Shown: piece by piece, positions 7,729 to 16,139 of the stretch
Numbering within the stretch: position 1 is the stretch's first letter
Layout of the letters: each line of letters starts with the position of its first letter
DNA from: Marinihelvus sp036351115
GTDB lineage: Bacteria > Pseudomonadota > Gammaproteobacteria > Xanthomonadales > SZUA-36
Direction of reading: 5' to 3'
DNA length: 64,000 nt
NCBI GenBank assembly: GCA_036351115.1
Contig: JAZBOL010000096.1
Span: 1 to 64,000 of the forward strand
Translations under genes and position numbers: made by a program
Notes under the pieces: model-generated
Told to the model about the DNA's origin: nothing
Seen by the model: the letters and a program-made list of their open reading frames with translations, nothing else
Databases searched by the model: none

Positions 7729-9525
7729 GTGACCCACGGCGCCCAAACGCGGGCACAGGCGCTTGTCCGGCAAGGCATGGCCCGCCAGCAGGCCGGCGAC
7801 CTCGATGGCGCCGCGGCCTGCTACCAGGACGCCCTGGCGCAGGACCCGGCCAACGCCGATGCCCTGCACCTGTCCGGGCTCGTCGCCCTGCAGCAGGGCG
7901 ATCCCGACGAGGCCGTCATCCGCATCCAGAAGGCCGTGGACCGGGTTCCCGACCACCCCGTGCTGCGCAACAACCTCGGCCTGGCGATGCACCGGGCGGG
8001 CACGCTGGTAGCCGCAGCGGGACAGCTCCAGAAGGCGCTGGAACTCAAGCCCGGCTACGCCGGCGCCCATATGAATCTCGGGGCCGTGTACTCGGACCTG
8101 GGGGACCGGGAGGGGGCGCTCGAGCAGGGCCTCGAGGCGGTGGACCTCGATCCGGAGCGCAGCGAAGCCTGGTTCAACCTCGGACTGTTTTTGCTCGACC
8201 GGGTCGAGCTGCCCCAGGCCATGGAGGCGTTCCGCCGGGCACTGGCCATCAACCCGAAGTACGCCGCGGCGGCGACCAGCCTGCTGTACTGCCTGCATCT
8301 CGGCGAGGGCCTGGACCCGGACGATGTCGCCGCGGAGCATCGGCGCGTGGCGGCGGCGGTGTACGGCTCGCCCCCGGAACGACCCCCGCTCCGGCAACGC
8401 GACACCGGCGAGCCGCTGCGCGTGGGCTACGTGTCCGGCGATTTTCGCCGCCACGCCGTCAACCATTTCTTCGAGCCCCTGCTCAGCCACCACGACCGGG
8501 AGCGCTTCGAGATTCACTGCTACAGCGACACGGTGGACACCGACGAGGTGACGGACCGCCTCATGGGCCTGGCCGATCACTGGCTCGACGCCCGCGGCCT
8601 CGAGGATGCCGCCCTGGCGGAACGGATTCGCAAGGACCGCATCGATGTGCTCGTGGATCTCGCCGGCCACACGAAGGGCAACCGTCTCGGCGTGTTCGCG
8701 CAGCGGCCCGCGCCGCTTCAGCTCGGCTGGCTGGGCTATCCCGGCCACCCCGGCCTCGAGGCCATCGACGCCCAGCTGGTTGACGCCACCACGCTGGAGG
8801 GCCTGGCGGATACGCCGGCGGCAGAAAGCCCGGCGGCGCGGGGCCTCGTGGCCCTCAACGGGCCGTTTGCCTGCTTCGCCCCGGCAGAAACCGCTCCTGA
8901 GGTCACGCCGCCGCCGGTACTCGAACGCGGCGCGATCACCCTGGGTTCGCTCCACAAGCTGGAAAAGATCGGGCCCGAGGTGATCGGGTGCTGGGCGCAG
9001 GTGCTGAAGGACCTGCCCAACGCCCGGCTCCTGCTCGTCCGCGATCATCTGGACGCCTGGCAGCGACGGCGCCTGCTCGGCCAGTTCCTGGACCAGGGCA
9101 TCGACCAGTCACGGCTCGAACTGATGCCCGGCCGGCCGGAGGGCGGCAGCTTCCAGGAATTCTGGGCCGAGATCGACATCTACCTGGACACGTTTCCCTG
9201 GAGCGGCCACACCATGGCGTGCCACGCGCTGTGGTGCGGCGTACCCGTCGTCACGCTGGCGGGCGCCAGTCATGCATCGCGCATGGTCGCGAGCCTGCTC
9301 ACCACGCTGGAATTGCCCGACTGCATCGCCGGGGACATCGACACCTACCGCTCGGCGGTCGTGCGCCTGGCGGAAAACCCGGCCGCCCTGGCCACGCTGC
9401 GACGGGAGCTTCGCAACCGCATGAGCCAATCGGCCCTGACCGACGCGGCCGGGTTCGCCCGCCGTTTCGAAGCCAGGATCGCGGAACTCCTCGGTTCGCT
9501 TGATCAGCGTTCACCGGTGGACTAG
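7729..9525 (+). CDS. TPR / O-GlcNAc transferase-like glycosyltransferase (GT41)
   Basis: The start is taken as GTG 7729, with AAAGG about eight bases upstream, giving 598 residues; the frame is open further upstream but that part is low-complexity and arginine-rich. Residues about 10-185 contain five to six TPR units (for example AHMNLGAVYSDLGDREGALE). Residues about 220-590 match the OGT/SPINDLY catalytic region: RVGYVSGDFRRHAVNHFFEP, LVDLAGHTKGNR, PLQLGWLGYPGHPG, SLHKLEKIGPEV, and YLDTFPWSGHTMACHALWCG followed by VPVVTL. Family members transfer GlcNAc or another sugar to Ser/Thr of proteins. No adhesin or flagellin target lies nearby. It ends 45 bases before the next membrane protein gene. 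Confidence 0.88.
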   Translation: MTHGAQTRAQALVRQGMARQQAGDLDGAAACYQDALAQDPANADALHLSGLVALQQGDPDEAVIRIQKAVDRVPDHPVLRNNLGLAMHRAGTLVAAAGQLQKALELKPGYAGAHMNLGAVYSDLGDREGALEQGLEAVDLDPERSEAWFNLGLFLLDRVELPQAMEAFRRALAINPKYAAAATSLLYCLHLGEGLDPDDVAAEHRRVAAAVYGSPPERPPLRQRDTGEPLRVGYVSGDFRRHAVNHFFEPLLSHHDRERFEIHCYSDTVDTDEVTDRLMGLADHWLDARGLEDAALAERIRKDRIDVLVDLAGHTKGNRLGVFAQRPAPLQLGWLGYPGHPGLEAIDAQLVDATTLEGLADTPAAESPAARGLVALNGPFACFAPAETAPEVTPPPVLERGAITLGSLHKLEKIGPEVIGCWAQVLKDLPNARLLLVRDHLDAWQRRRLLGQFLDQGIDQSRLELMPGRPEGGSFQEFWAEIDIYLDTFPWSGHTMACHALWCGVPVVTLAGASHASRMVASLLTTLELPDCIAGDIDTYRSAVVRLAENPAALATLRRELRNRMSQSALTDAAGFARRFEARIAELLGSLDQRSPVD

Positions 9526-9570
9526 GGTCCGGCCATAACACCGGAGGACACGCGAGGCAGGGAGGCAACC

Positions 9571-10470
9571 GTGAAAGCAAGGCACATCATCGGCATCGTG
9601 GTTCTGGCGCTCGCCGTGCTCGCCATCGGGCCCATGGTCATGGGTGCCGGCGTGCAGTTCGAGGAAGCGCCGCTGTCGGCCGGATGGTTCGCCTTATTGG
9701 CGTTCGCCGTGCCTGCCGGTTTTTTGACGCTGGTGGGTGCGCTGATCGTCGGTCCGGGTTACCGGCTGCAATCGGCGGCCTGGACCCTGATCGCCGGTTC
9801 CGGCTACGCCGGCTTGTTGCTCGTGACCATCCTGCCGATGATGTCGTCTCCGGAATGGCAGGAGATGATGACCGCCCTGCAGGCCCGGCAGGACGGGCCC
9901 GCCGCGAATTTTTCCGTGGCGCCGGGCCGACCGGCCAGTCTCATCGGCCTGCTCGTCACACTCGGGGTGGCGGGTCTGCTGCTGGCGCGGCGGAACCGGC
10001 CAGAATCCGGCGGCGATACCCTGTTCCCCGCCACGCATCACGGCGTGCACGGGCTGCAGGGCCGCCCGCTCTCCGTGACCCTCATTTCCCTGTTCCTCGT
10101 GGTCCTGGCGGGCGTGGGCCTGCTGGGCTGGGTGAGCAATTACGGCTTCGATTCCGAGGCCTTGGCCGTGGTCGAAGACGTGTACGGCGAACAGGACGGC
10201 TGGAAAGCCTGGTCCGGCCCCATGGTGATGCTCGTGTGGCTCGTGTGCGGTATGTTCCTCTGGCTTGGGGCCAACTGGGCCCGCTGGCTGCTTGTCGGCT
10301 CACTGCTTCTGGCCACGATGTACGGCGTCTTTTCCTCGCAGACGGGCTGGCTTTTACCGGTGAGGCTGGTCTGGCTGGCCGTTTTCGGCTATTTCCTGTT
10401 CTATCGCGAACCGGCGCGCCGCTGGTTCGGGAGCCAGGAAAACCCCTCGGACCCGACGTTCAAGGCGTAA
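9571..10470 (+). CDS. Polytopic membrane protein of unknown function
   Basis: The frame starts at GTG 9571, with GGGAGG six bases upstream, and encodes 299 residues. About six to seven hydrophobic segments are visible: IGIVVLALAVLAIGPMVMGA, WFALLAFAVPAGFLTLVGAL, GYAGLLLVTILPMM, LIGLLVTLGVAGLLLA, LISLFLVVLAGVGLLGWV, MVMLVWLVCGMFLWLGANWA, LLLATMYGVF and RLVWLAVFGYFLFY. No transporter signature was recognised. The C-terminal half resembles small four-helix inner-membrane domains. It follows the OGT-like gene on the same strand and may be cotranscribed. Confidence 0.7.
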   Translation: MKARHIIGIVVLALAVLAIGPMVMGAGVQFEEAPLSAGWFALLAFAVPAGFLTLVGALIVGPGYRLQSAAWTLIAGSGYAGLLLVTILPMMSSPEWQEMMTALQARQDGPAANFSVAPGRPASLIGLLVTLGVAGLLLARRNRPESGGDTLFPATHHGVHGLQGRPLSVTLISLFLVVLAGVGLLGWVSNYGFDSEALAVVEDVYGEQDGWKAWSGPMVMLVWLVCGMFLWLGANWARWLLVGSLLLATMYGVFSSQTGWLLPVRLVWLAVFGYFLFYREPARRWFGSQENPSDPTFKA

Positions 10471-10514
10471 TGAGGTAACCCATCGGGCGTTCGCCAGCAG
10501 ACCGACTCCCGCGA

Positions 10515-11135
10515 TCAGCCGAGGCCGCCCGCGGCGGCGGCCAGTTCGTGGAGTGCACCCAGGTTTCGGCTAGCCAGCAGGTCCGGCGGCGTCAGCCAGG
10601 AGCCGCCCACGCAGGCCACCTGCGGCGCGGCGAGGTAGGCCGGTGCGTTCTCCGGGGTGATACCGCCGGTGGGGAAGAAGCGCGTCTCCGGCAGCGGCGC
10701 GGACAGCGCCTGGATCATCTTCAGCCCACCGGCCAGCTCCGCCGGAAAAAACTTCACGAGGGTGTAGCCCCACTCGCGCAGCGCCAACACCTCGGCGGCG
10801 GTCACCGCGCCGGGGACGAAGGGCAGCTGATGGTCCATGGCGGCGACACAGAGGCTGTTGCTGTGACCCGGACTGACGGCGAAGCGGGCCCCCGCATCGA
10901 TCACCCGGGGAATCTGTTCCCGGTCCCGGACGCTGCCGGCGCCGACGACCAGGTCCGGCACGTCGCGGGCGATCCGCTCGATGCAGGCCAGGGCGGCCTC
11001 GGTTCGCAGCGTGATTTCGATCGCCGGCAAACCGGCCGCCAGGAAAACTTCCGCCAGGGGCGCGGCGAACGCCACGTCGTCCAGCACAACCACGGGTACA
11101 ACGCGGGCACCCGCCAGGATGTTCGATGCGTCCAT
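10515..11135 (-). CDS. eda: KDPG aldolase (2-dehydro-3-deoxyphosphogluconate aldolase)
   Basis: The product has 206 residues. It splits 2-keto-3-deoxy-6-phosphogluconate into pyruvate and glyceraldehyde 3-phosphate, the last step of the Entner-Doudoroff pathway, in the cytoplasm. Visible motifs are PAIEITLRTEAAL (general acid/base Glu40), VVGAGSVRD, FAVSPG, and TLVKFFPAELAGG with Schiff-base Lys128, then FPTGGITPENAPAYL. Length is normal for the class I trimeric enzyme. Its ATG shares one base with the edd stop (TGATG), so translation is coupled. It is the last gene of the zwf-pgl-edd-eda operon. Confidence 0.96.
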   Translation of the reverse strand: MDASNILAGARVVPVVVLDDVAFAAPLAEVFLAAGLPAIEITLRTEAALACIERIARDVPDLVVGAGSVRDREQIPRVIDAGARFAVSPGHSNSLCVAAMDHQLPFVPGAVTAAEVLALREWGYTLVKFFPAELAGGLKMIQALSAPLPETRFFPTGGITPENAPAYLAAPQVACVGGSWLTPPDLLASRNLGALHELAAAAGGLG

Positions 11136-12967
11136 CAGCGAACCTCCTCGAAGATGCTCGCGCCGGCCTCGGCGCCCGAAGCCTGGCGACGGAACGCGGA
11201 AAACAGGTCGCGGCCCATACCCCGGTGCTGGCTTGCCAGATCCGGATGCTCGACCGGCCGATCCTCGAGGGCCCCGTCCAGCGCTTCGACCCTCAGCACC
11301 CCCGCCTCCGCATCGATGGTGACGAGGTCGCCGTCGCGGATGCGGGCGAGGTTGCCCTCGCAGAGCGCTTCCGGCGTCGTGTGGATGGCCGCCAGGACCT
11401 TGCCCGAGGCCCCGGACATGCGCCCGTCCGTCACCAGGGCAACCCGCTGCCCCTGGTTCTGCAGGATGCCCAGGAAGGGGGTGAGCTTGTGCAACTCCGG
11501 CATGCCGTTGGCGCGCGGGCCCTGGTACGGAACCACGGCGACGAAGTCACCGGTCAGCTCCCCCGCCTGGAACGCCGCTTTCAGGGCATCCTGGCTGTGG
11601 AACACGCGCGCCGGCGCCGTGATCCGCCGCAGTTCGGGCTTGACCGCGGAGACCTTGACCACGGCCCGGCCGAGGTTGCCCTGTACCAGGGTCGTGCCGC
11701 CCTCGGCGTCGAAGGGCCGCGCCACGGGACGCAGGATGTCCTCGTCCATGCTCTCGCCGGCCACGTCCCGCCAGCGCAGCGCGCCGTCTTCCAGGACCGG
11801 CTCGGCCAGGAACTTCGACAGGCCCCGACCCCGGAACGTCAGCACGTCCTCGTGGATCAGGCCGGCCTCCAGCAGTTCGCGCATGACGAAGCCCAGGCCG
11901 CCGGCCGCGTGAAAGTGGTTCACGTCGGCGACGCCGTTGGGATACACGCGGGCGAGCAGGGGCACGACCGATGACAGGTCCGCGAAATCCGTCCAGTTGA
12001 CCTGGATGCCTGCCGCCTGGGCGATGGCCACGATGTGCAAGGTGTGGTTGGTGGACCCGCCGGTCGCGAGGAGGCCGGCGATGCCGTTGACGATGGCCTT
12101 TTCGTCCACGATCTCGCCGATGGGCCGATAAGCGTGCCCGGCCAGCTTCGTGGTCCCGAGCACGGCCTCCACCGCCGCCTCGGTCAGCGCATCGCGCAGG
12201 GGTGTGCCCGGATTGACGAAGGACCCGCCCGGCAGCTGCAGGCCGAGAAACTCCATCATCATCTGGTTGCTGTTCGCCGTGCCATAAAAGGTGCAGGTGC
12301 CCGGGGCGTGGTAACTCGCGCATTCGGCTTCGAGCAGCTCCGCACGCCCGACCTGGCCGGCGGCGAAGGCCTCGCGGACCCGGGCCTTTTCCGGATTCGG
12401 CAGCCCCGAGGGCATGGGCCCCGCGGGCACGAACAGGATGGGCAGGTGGCCGAAGCTGAGGGCGCCGATGAGCAGCCCCGGCACGATCTTGTCGCACACG
12501 CCGAGGCAGAGTGCGGCATCGAACATGTCGTGGCTCAGCGCGACGGCGGTGGACAGGGCGATCACGTCCCGGCTGAACAGGCTCAGGTCCATGCCGTCCT
12601 GGCCCTGGGTCACCCCGTCGCACATGGCGGGCGTTCCGCCGGCAAACTGCGCCACGGCCCCGGCCCGGGTGGCGGCGGCCTTGAGCCGCTGCGGGTAATC
12701 GGCGAAGGGCTGATGGGCGCTGAGCATGTCGTTGTAGGCCGAAACGATCCCGATGTTCGGCACCTGGTCGCCCTGCAGGGCCTCCTTGTCCCCCGCCCCG
12801 CAGGCGGCAACGCCGTGGGCCAGGTTGCTGCATCCCAGCCCCGCCCGGGCCGGGCGGTCGCCGGCGGCGCTGCGGATGCGCTCCAGGTAGGCCGTCCGGC
12901 TGTCCCGGCTGCGTTCCGCAATGCGGCGGGTCACGGCTTCGACGGTCGGATTGAGGGGTGTGGTCAT
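11135..12967 (-). CDS. edd: 6-phosphogluconate dehydratase
   Basis: The 610-residue iron-sulfur dehydratase converts 6-phosphogluconate to KDPG. Family signatures are present: LGCSNLAHGVAACGAGDKEA, GIVSAYNDMLSAHQPFADYP, AMCDGVTQGQDGMDLSLFSR (cluster Cys), ALCLGVCDKIVPGLLIGAL, GTCTFYGTANSNQMMMEFLG, and ATGGSTNHTLHI. The C-terminus has VALVTDGRMSGASGKVLAAI. Length is close to the usual 600-608, against about 555-575 for IlvD, and the eda partner confirms Edd rather than IlvD. The ATG at 12967 has AGGAAAG eight bases upstream. It lies 62 bases after pgl. Confidence 0.96.
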   Translation of the reverse strand: MTTPLNPTVEAVTRRIAERSRDSRTAYLERIRSAAGDRPARAGLGCSNLAHGVAACGAGDKEALQGDQVPNIGIVSAYNDMLSAHQPFADYPQRLKAAATRAGAVAQFAGGTPAMCDGVTQGQDGMDLSLFSRDVIALSTAVALSHDMFDAALCLGVCDKIVPGLLIGALSFGHLPILFVPAGPMPSGLPNPEKARVREAFAAGQVGRAELLEAECASYHAPGTCTFYGTANSNQMMMEFLGLQLPGGSFVNPGTPLRDALTEAAVEAVLGTTKLAGHAYRPIGEIVDEKAIVNGIAGLLATGGSTNHTLHIVAIAQAAGIQVNWTDFADLSSVVPLLARVYPNGVADVNHFHAAGGLGFVMRELLEAGLIHEDVLTFRGRGLSKFLAEPVLEDGALRWRDVAGESMDEDILRPVARPFDAEGGTTLVQGNLGRAVVKVSAVKPELRRITAPARVFHSQDALKAAFQAGELTGDFVAVVPYQGPRANGMPELHKLTPFLGILQNQGQRVALVTDGRMSGASGKVLAAIHTTPEALCEGNLARIRDGDLVTIDAEAGVLRVEALDGALEDRPVEHPDLASQHRGMGRDLFSAFRRQASGAEAGASIFEEVR

Positions 12968-13029
12968 AAGCTTTCCTGCAACGTATGGATGGTCGCTGAT
13001 TACGGCATGTCGGGGGGGCGAGCCGGGGC

Positions 13030-13722
13030 TCAGGGCGCCCAGGCGATGCGAACCGGTGTCCGGACCTGTCCCAGCAAGGCCTGCACGGGGTAGCCGCCCC
13101 GGCCTTCCGCGGCGTCCTCCAGCACGGACCGCTTGGCTTCGCCAAAGGCGAGGAGCACCAGGGAACGGGTTTTCACGAGCGTGTCGAGGGTCAGGCTGAT
13201 GCGCGCATGGGGGCTCGCCGCCGTGCGGACCGGCAGGCAGCGGTGGGGGCCCGGCAAGGCCAACCCGAGCTCCAGGTCCGCGAAATCGGGAAAGAGACTG
13301 GCGAAGTGCCCGTCGGCGCCCATGCCCAGAAGCACGCTGGCAAAAGGCGCGGGTTCGGCGGCCAGGCGCCGGTCGAGGGCCTCACACATACCGTTCACGT
13401 CGAGGCCCTCCCGGTATACGGGCACCACTTCGGCGCGGGCAGCCTCCCCGGTAGCCAGCGTCCGACGCACCATGGCCTCGTTGCTGTCCCCGTGGTCCGG
13501 CGGCACGCAGCGTTCATCACTGAGAAAAACGCTGACCCGCGACCAGTCCAGGGGTGTCTGGGACAGCGCGCCGAAGCAGTGCATCGGCGTGCTGCCCCCG
13601 CTGACGACGAGGGACGCGCTCTCGGATCCCCCGAGGGCCTCGGTGAGCGTTCTCGCGATCCAGTCCGCGACCGCCTCGGACGCGGTCAGCCGGTCACCGA
13701 ATTCATGGAAGTTGTCCATCAT
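13030..13722 (-). CDS. pgl: 6-phosphogluconolactonase
   Basis: The 230-residue protein is of the DevB/SOL type and hydrolyses 6-phosphogluconolactone to 6-phosphogluconate. Motifs: ASLVVSGGSTPMHCFGALSQ, SVFLSDERCVPPDHGDSNEA and LLGMGADGHFASLFPDF. The DERCVP and GMGADGHFASLFP signatures are typical of the glucosamine-6-phosphate isomerase/6PGL superfamily branch with lactonase activity. Two ATGs (13722 and 13719) are possible; both lie just four to seven bases after the zwf stop, so translation is coupled. It works between Zwf and Edd. Confidence 0.95.
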   Translation of the reverse strand: MMDNFHEFGDRLTASEAVADWIARTLTEALGGSESASLVVSGGSTPMHCFGALSQTPLDWSRVSVFLSDERCVPPDHGDSNEAMVRRTLATGEAARAEVVPVYREGLDVNGMCEALDRRLAAEPAPFASVLLGMGADGHFASLFPDFADLELGLALPGPHRCLPVRTAASPHARISLTLDTLVKTRSLVLLAFGEAKRSVLEDAAEGRGGYPVQALLGQVRTPVRIAWAP

Positions 13723-13725
13723 CGC

Positions 13726-15213
13726 TCAGTCCTCCGGGAGCCAGCCGTGGCCGTCCCGATCAAGAAGCACGGAGGCGCCGATGGGCCCCCACGTCCCGGC
13801 GGCGTAGTTTTCGGTTTTCTGCCCGGCCGCTTCCCAGCCTGCGATGATGCCGTCCACCCACCGCCACGCGGCTTCGACCTCGTCACGGCGCATGAACAGG
13901 GCCGTGTTGCCCCGCAGCACCTCCACGAGCAGGCGTTCGTAGGCGTCCGGATAGTGAATGCCGAACGCTTCTTCGAAGCTCAGGTCCAGGGCCACCGGCT
14001 TGAGGCTGAAGCCCCCCGGGCCCGGTTCCTTGGCCATGAAGCTCAGCTCCACGCCCTCGTCCGGCTGCAGCCGGATGGACAGGCGGTTCGGCTCCAGCGC
14101 GCCGGTGAGATCGGAGAAGATCGAGTGCGGAACCTCCTGGAACTGCACGATGATTTCCGAGTGCTTTTTCTTCAGGCGCTTACCCGTGCGCAGGTAGATG
14201 GGCACCCCGGACCAGCGCCAGTTGTCAATTTCGAGCTTGAGGGCCACGAAGGTTTCCGCGCCGAGGTCCTGCACGTCCGGCGAGGCCGCCTCGAGTTCCT
14301 CGACGTAGCCGGGCACCGCCTTGCCCGCAATGGCGCCCGCCGTGTACCGGCCCCGCACGGTGTTCGTTTTGACCTGTTGTTCGCCGATGGGCTTCAGGGC
14401 CCGCAGGACCTTGAGCTTCTCGTCCCGGATCGCGTCCTGGTCAAGGCTGCTGGGCGGCTCCATCGCCATGAGACACACGAGTTGCATCATGTGGTTCTGG
14501 ACCATGTCCCGCAGGGCGCCGGTGTTGTTGTAGAAGGCCACCCGGTCGCCCACCCCGAGGTGCTCCCCCACCGTAATCTGAACGTGATCCACCACGCCCC
14601 GGCCCCAGATGGGTTCGAACAGGGAGTTGCCGAAACGCAGCGCCAGCAGGTTCTGTACCGTCTCCTTGCCCAGGTAGTGATCGATACGGAAGATCTGATT
14701 TTCCTCGAAGCAGCGCCCGACTTCGTCGTTGATTGCTGCCGCCGATTCGGCGTCGTGCCCCACGGGCTTTTCCAGCACGATGCGCGAGCGTTCCGTGACC
14801 AGACCATTGCTGCTGAAGCCCCGGGCAATGGCGCCGAACAGACCGGGCGCCGTGGCCAGGTAGATTGCCCGGGTCCGATCCTCGAAGCCGGCGAGGCGAT
14901 CCTTGAGGCCGCTCCATTCTTCCGGCGCCTTCGCATCGGCGATCTCGTAGCTGATTAGCTCCCGGAAAATCCGCCAGTGTCCCCGGTCAAACTCATCGGG
15001 CGCCAGGTTGGCCAGCAGGGCTTCCCCGACCTGCTCCTGGTACTTCTCCTGGGACATGTCCTGACGCCCCACCGCGATGATGCGGCTGCCGGCCGGAAAC
15101 TGTCCGTCCCGGTGACGGTGGTACAGGGCCGGCAGCAGCTTGCGCATGGCCAGGTCACCCGTGCCACCGAAGATGACCAGGTCGAAGATGTCGACGGGAA
15201 TGAGTTTCGCCAT
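13726..15213 (-). CDS. zwf: Glucose-6-phosphate 1-dehydrogenase
   Basis: The product has 495 residues from ATG 15213; the frame is open 20 codons further, but that part overlaps the operator region. It oxidises glucose 6-phosphate with NAD(P)+ at the entry to the Entner-Doudoroff route. The dinucleotide fold starts VIFGGTGDLAMRKLLPALYH, the conserved EKPVGHD follows, and the substrate/catalytic segment RIDHYLGKETVQNLLALRFG carries the active His near residue 179. It is the first gene of zwf-pgl-edd-eda. A HexR-like operator at 15236-15250 lies 23 bases upstream of the start, so repression by HexR, relieved by KDPG, is expected from the known family. Confidence 0.96.
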   Translation of the reverse strand: MAKLIPVDIFDLVIFGGTGDLAMRKLLPALYHRHRDGQFPAGSRIIAVGRQDMSQEKYQEQVGEALLANLAPDEFDRGHWRIFRELISYEIADAKAPEEWSGLKDRLAGFEDRTRAIYLATAPGLFGAIARGFSSNGLVTERSRIVLEKPVGHDAESAAAINDEVGRCFEENQIFRIDHYLGKETVQNLLALRFGNSLFEPIWGRGVVDHVQITVGEHLGVGDRVAFYNNTGALRDMVQNHMMQLVCLMAMEPPSSLDQDAIRDEKLKVLRALKPIGEQQVKTNTVRGRYTAGAIAGKAVPGYVEELEAASPDVQDLGAETFVALKLEIDNWRWSGVPIYLRTGKRLKKKHSEIIVQFQEVPHSIFSDLTGALEPNRLSIRLQPDEGVELSFMAKEPGPGGFSLKPVALDLSFEEAFGIHYPDAYERLLVEVLRGNTALFMRRDEVEAAWRWVDGIIAGWEAAGQKTENYAAGTWGPIGASVLLDRDGHGWLPED

Positions 15214-15235
15214 GAAGGGTTTTCCGGTGCTTTTT

Positions 15236-15250
15236 GGTAATTTTACTACA
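15236..15250. promoter_or_regulatory. Probable HexR operator, zwf side
   Basis: GGTAATTTTACTACA matches 12 of 15 bases of the perfect palindrome at 15299, including the whole right half TTACTACA, and fits the known HexR pattern TGTAATTAAATTACA. It sits 23 bases upstream of the zwf start. It is also the left arm of a wider inverted repeat GGTAATT (15236-15242) / AATTACC (15261-15267). Confidence 0.65.
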
Positions 15251-15298
15251 TCATTTTGACAATTACCGGGCAATATTTCGGATCATGTCCTGATATTG

Positions 15299-15313
15299 TG
15301 TAGTATTACTACA
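15299..15313. promoter_or_regulatory. Probable HexR operator overlapping the hexR start codon
   Basis: TGTAGTA-T-TACTACA is a perfect 7-1-7 palindrome that fits the HexR consensus. Its last A is the first base of the hexR ATG, so bound HexR would cover its own ribosome binding site and start. A TTGACA hexamer lies upstream at 15256-15261, but no clear -10 partner was found. Confidence 0.75.
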
Positions 15314-16137
15314 TGCTTGACCGCCTGAAACAGCTTCGTGACCAACTCAGCCCCGCGGAACGCCGGGTGGCGGACTGGATCCTCGCCCATCCGCGGGAGG
15401 TGCTGGCGTCCAACCTCGCCGACCTGGCGAGTCGGGCCGGCACGAGCGAGCCGACCGTCGTCCGCCTGAGCCGGCGCGCCGGCGCCGGCGGCTACTCCGA
15501 CCTCAAGCTGCGCCTGGCGGAGGCGCTGAGCCGCCCCTCGACCTGGCTGCACCGCGATGTCGGCCCCGGTGACGGGCTCACCGATGCAGTGATGAAGGTC
15601 ATGGATCGTTCCGCGCAGGCCCTGCTGTCGGTCCGGGAGCGGATTGGCACCTACCCCTTCAAGGCCGCCGTGCCCCTGATGACGGGAGCGCGCCAGTGGA
15701 TTTTCTGTGGCCTGGGCGCCTCGGGCAGCGTCGCCCAGGACGCCTGTCACAAGTTTTTTCGCCTCGGTGTGCCCAGCGTGGCCTGGACCGATACGCCCAC
15801 GATGCTGCAGGCGGCGTCCCTCGCGGGACCCGGCGACGTGCTGCTGGTGATTTCCCACACGGGGCGGTGGCCACGCCTTGCGGCGGCCCAGGGCCGGGCC
15901 CTGGAGCGGAACGCCACCGTGCTCGCCTTCACGCAGTCCGGCTCACCCATGGCCGAGGCCTCGACGCTTTGCTTTCCCCACGAGATCGATGAAGACACCA
16001 GCGTCTACACGCCCATGAGCTCGCGCCTGGCGCAGCTGGCGCTGCTGGACGCACTGCAGGTGGCTGTCGCCCTGGCCCTGGGCGAAGCGGCCGGCCGAAA
16101 CCTGAAGGCCAGCAAGCTCGCCCTGGACCTGGCCTGA
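15313..16137 (+). CDS. hexR: RpiR-family transcriptional regulator HexR
   Basis: The product has 274 residues. Residues 1-75 are the RpiR helix-turn-helix (LSPAERRVADWILAHPREVL, then LASRAGTSEPTVVRLSRRAG). Residues about 115-255 form a SIS sugar-phosphate isomerase-like domain (WIFCGLGASGSVAQDACHKF, LLVISHTGRWPRLAAAQG, and FPHEIDEDTSVYTPMSSRLA). HexR proteins repress zwf-edd type genes and let go when KDPG binds the SIS domain. Divergence from zwf and the two operators between them support the name. A palindrome overlapping its start codon points to autoregulation. It ends two bases before the convergent RND pump stop. Confidence 0.93.
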   Translation: MLDRLKQLRDQLSPAERRVADWILAHPREVLASNLADLASRAGTSEPTVVRLSRRAGAGGYSDLKLRLAEALSRPSTWLHRDVGPGDGLTDAVMKVMDRSAQALLSVRERIGTYPFKAAVPLMTGARQWIFCGLGASGSVAQDACHKFFRLGVPSVAWTDTPTMLQAASLAGPGDVLLVISHTGRWPRLAAAQGRALERNATVLAFTQSGSPMAEASTLCFPHEIDEDTSVYTPMSSRLAQLALLDALQVAVALALGEAAGRNLKASKLALDLA

Positions 16138-16139
16138 AC

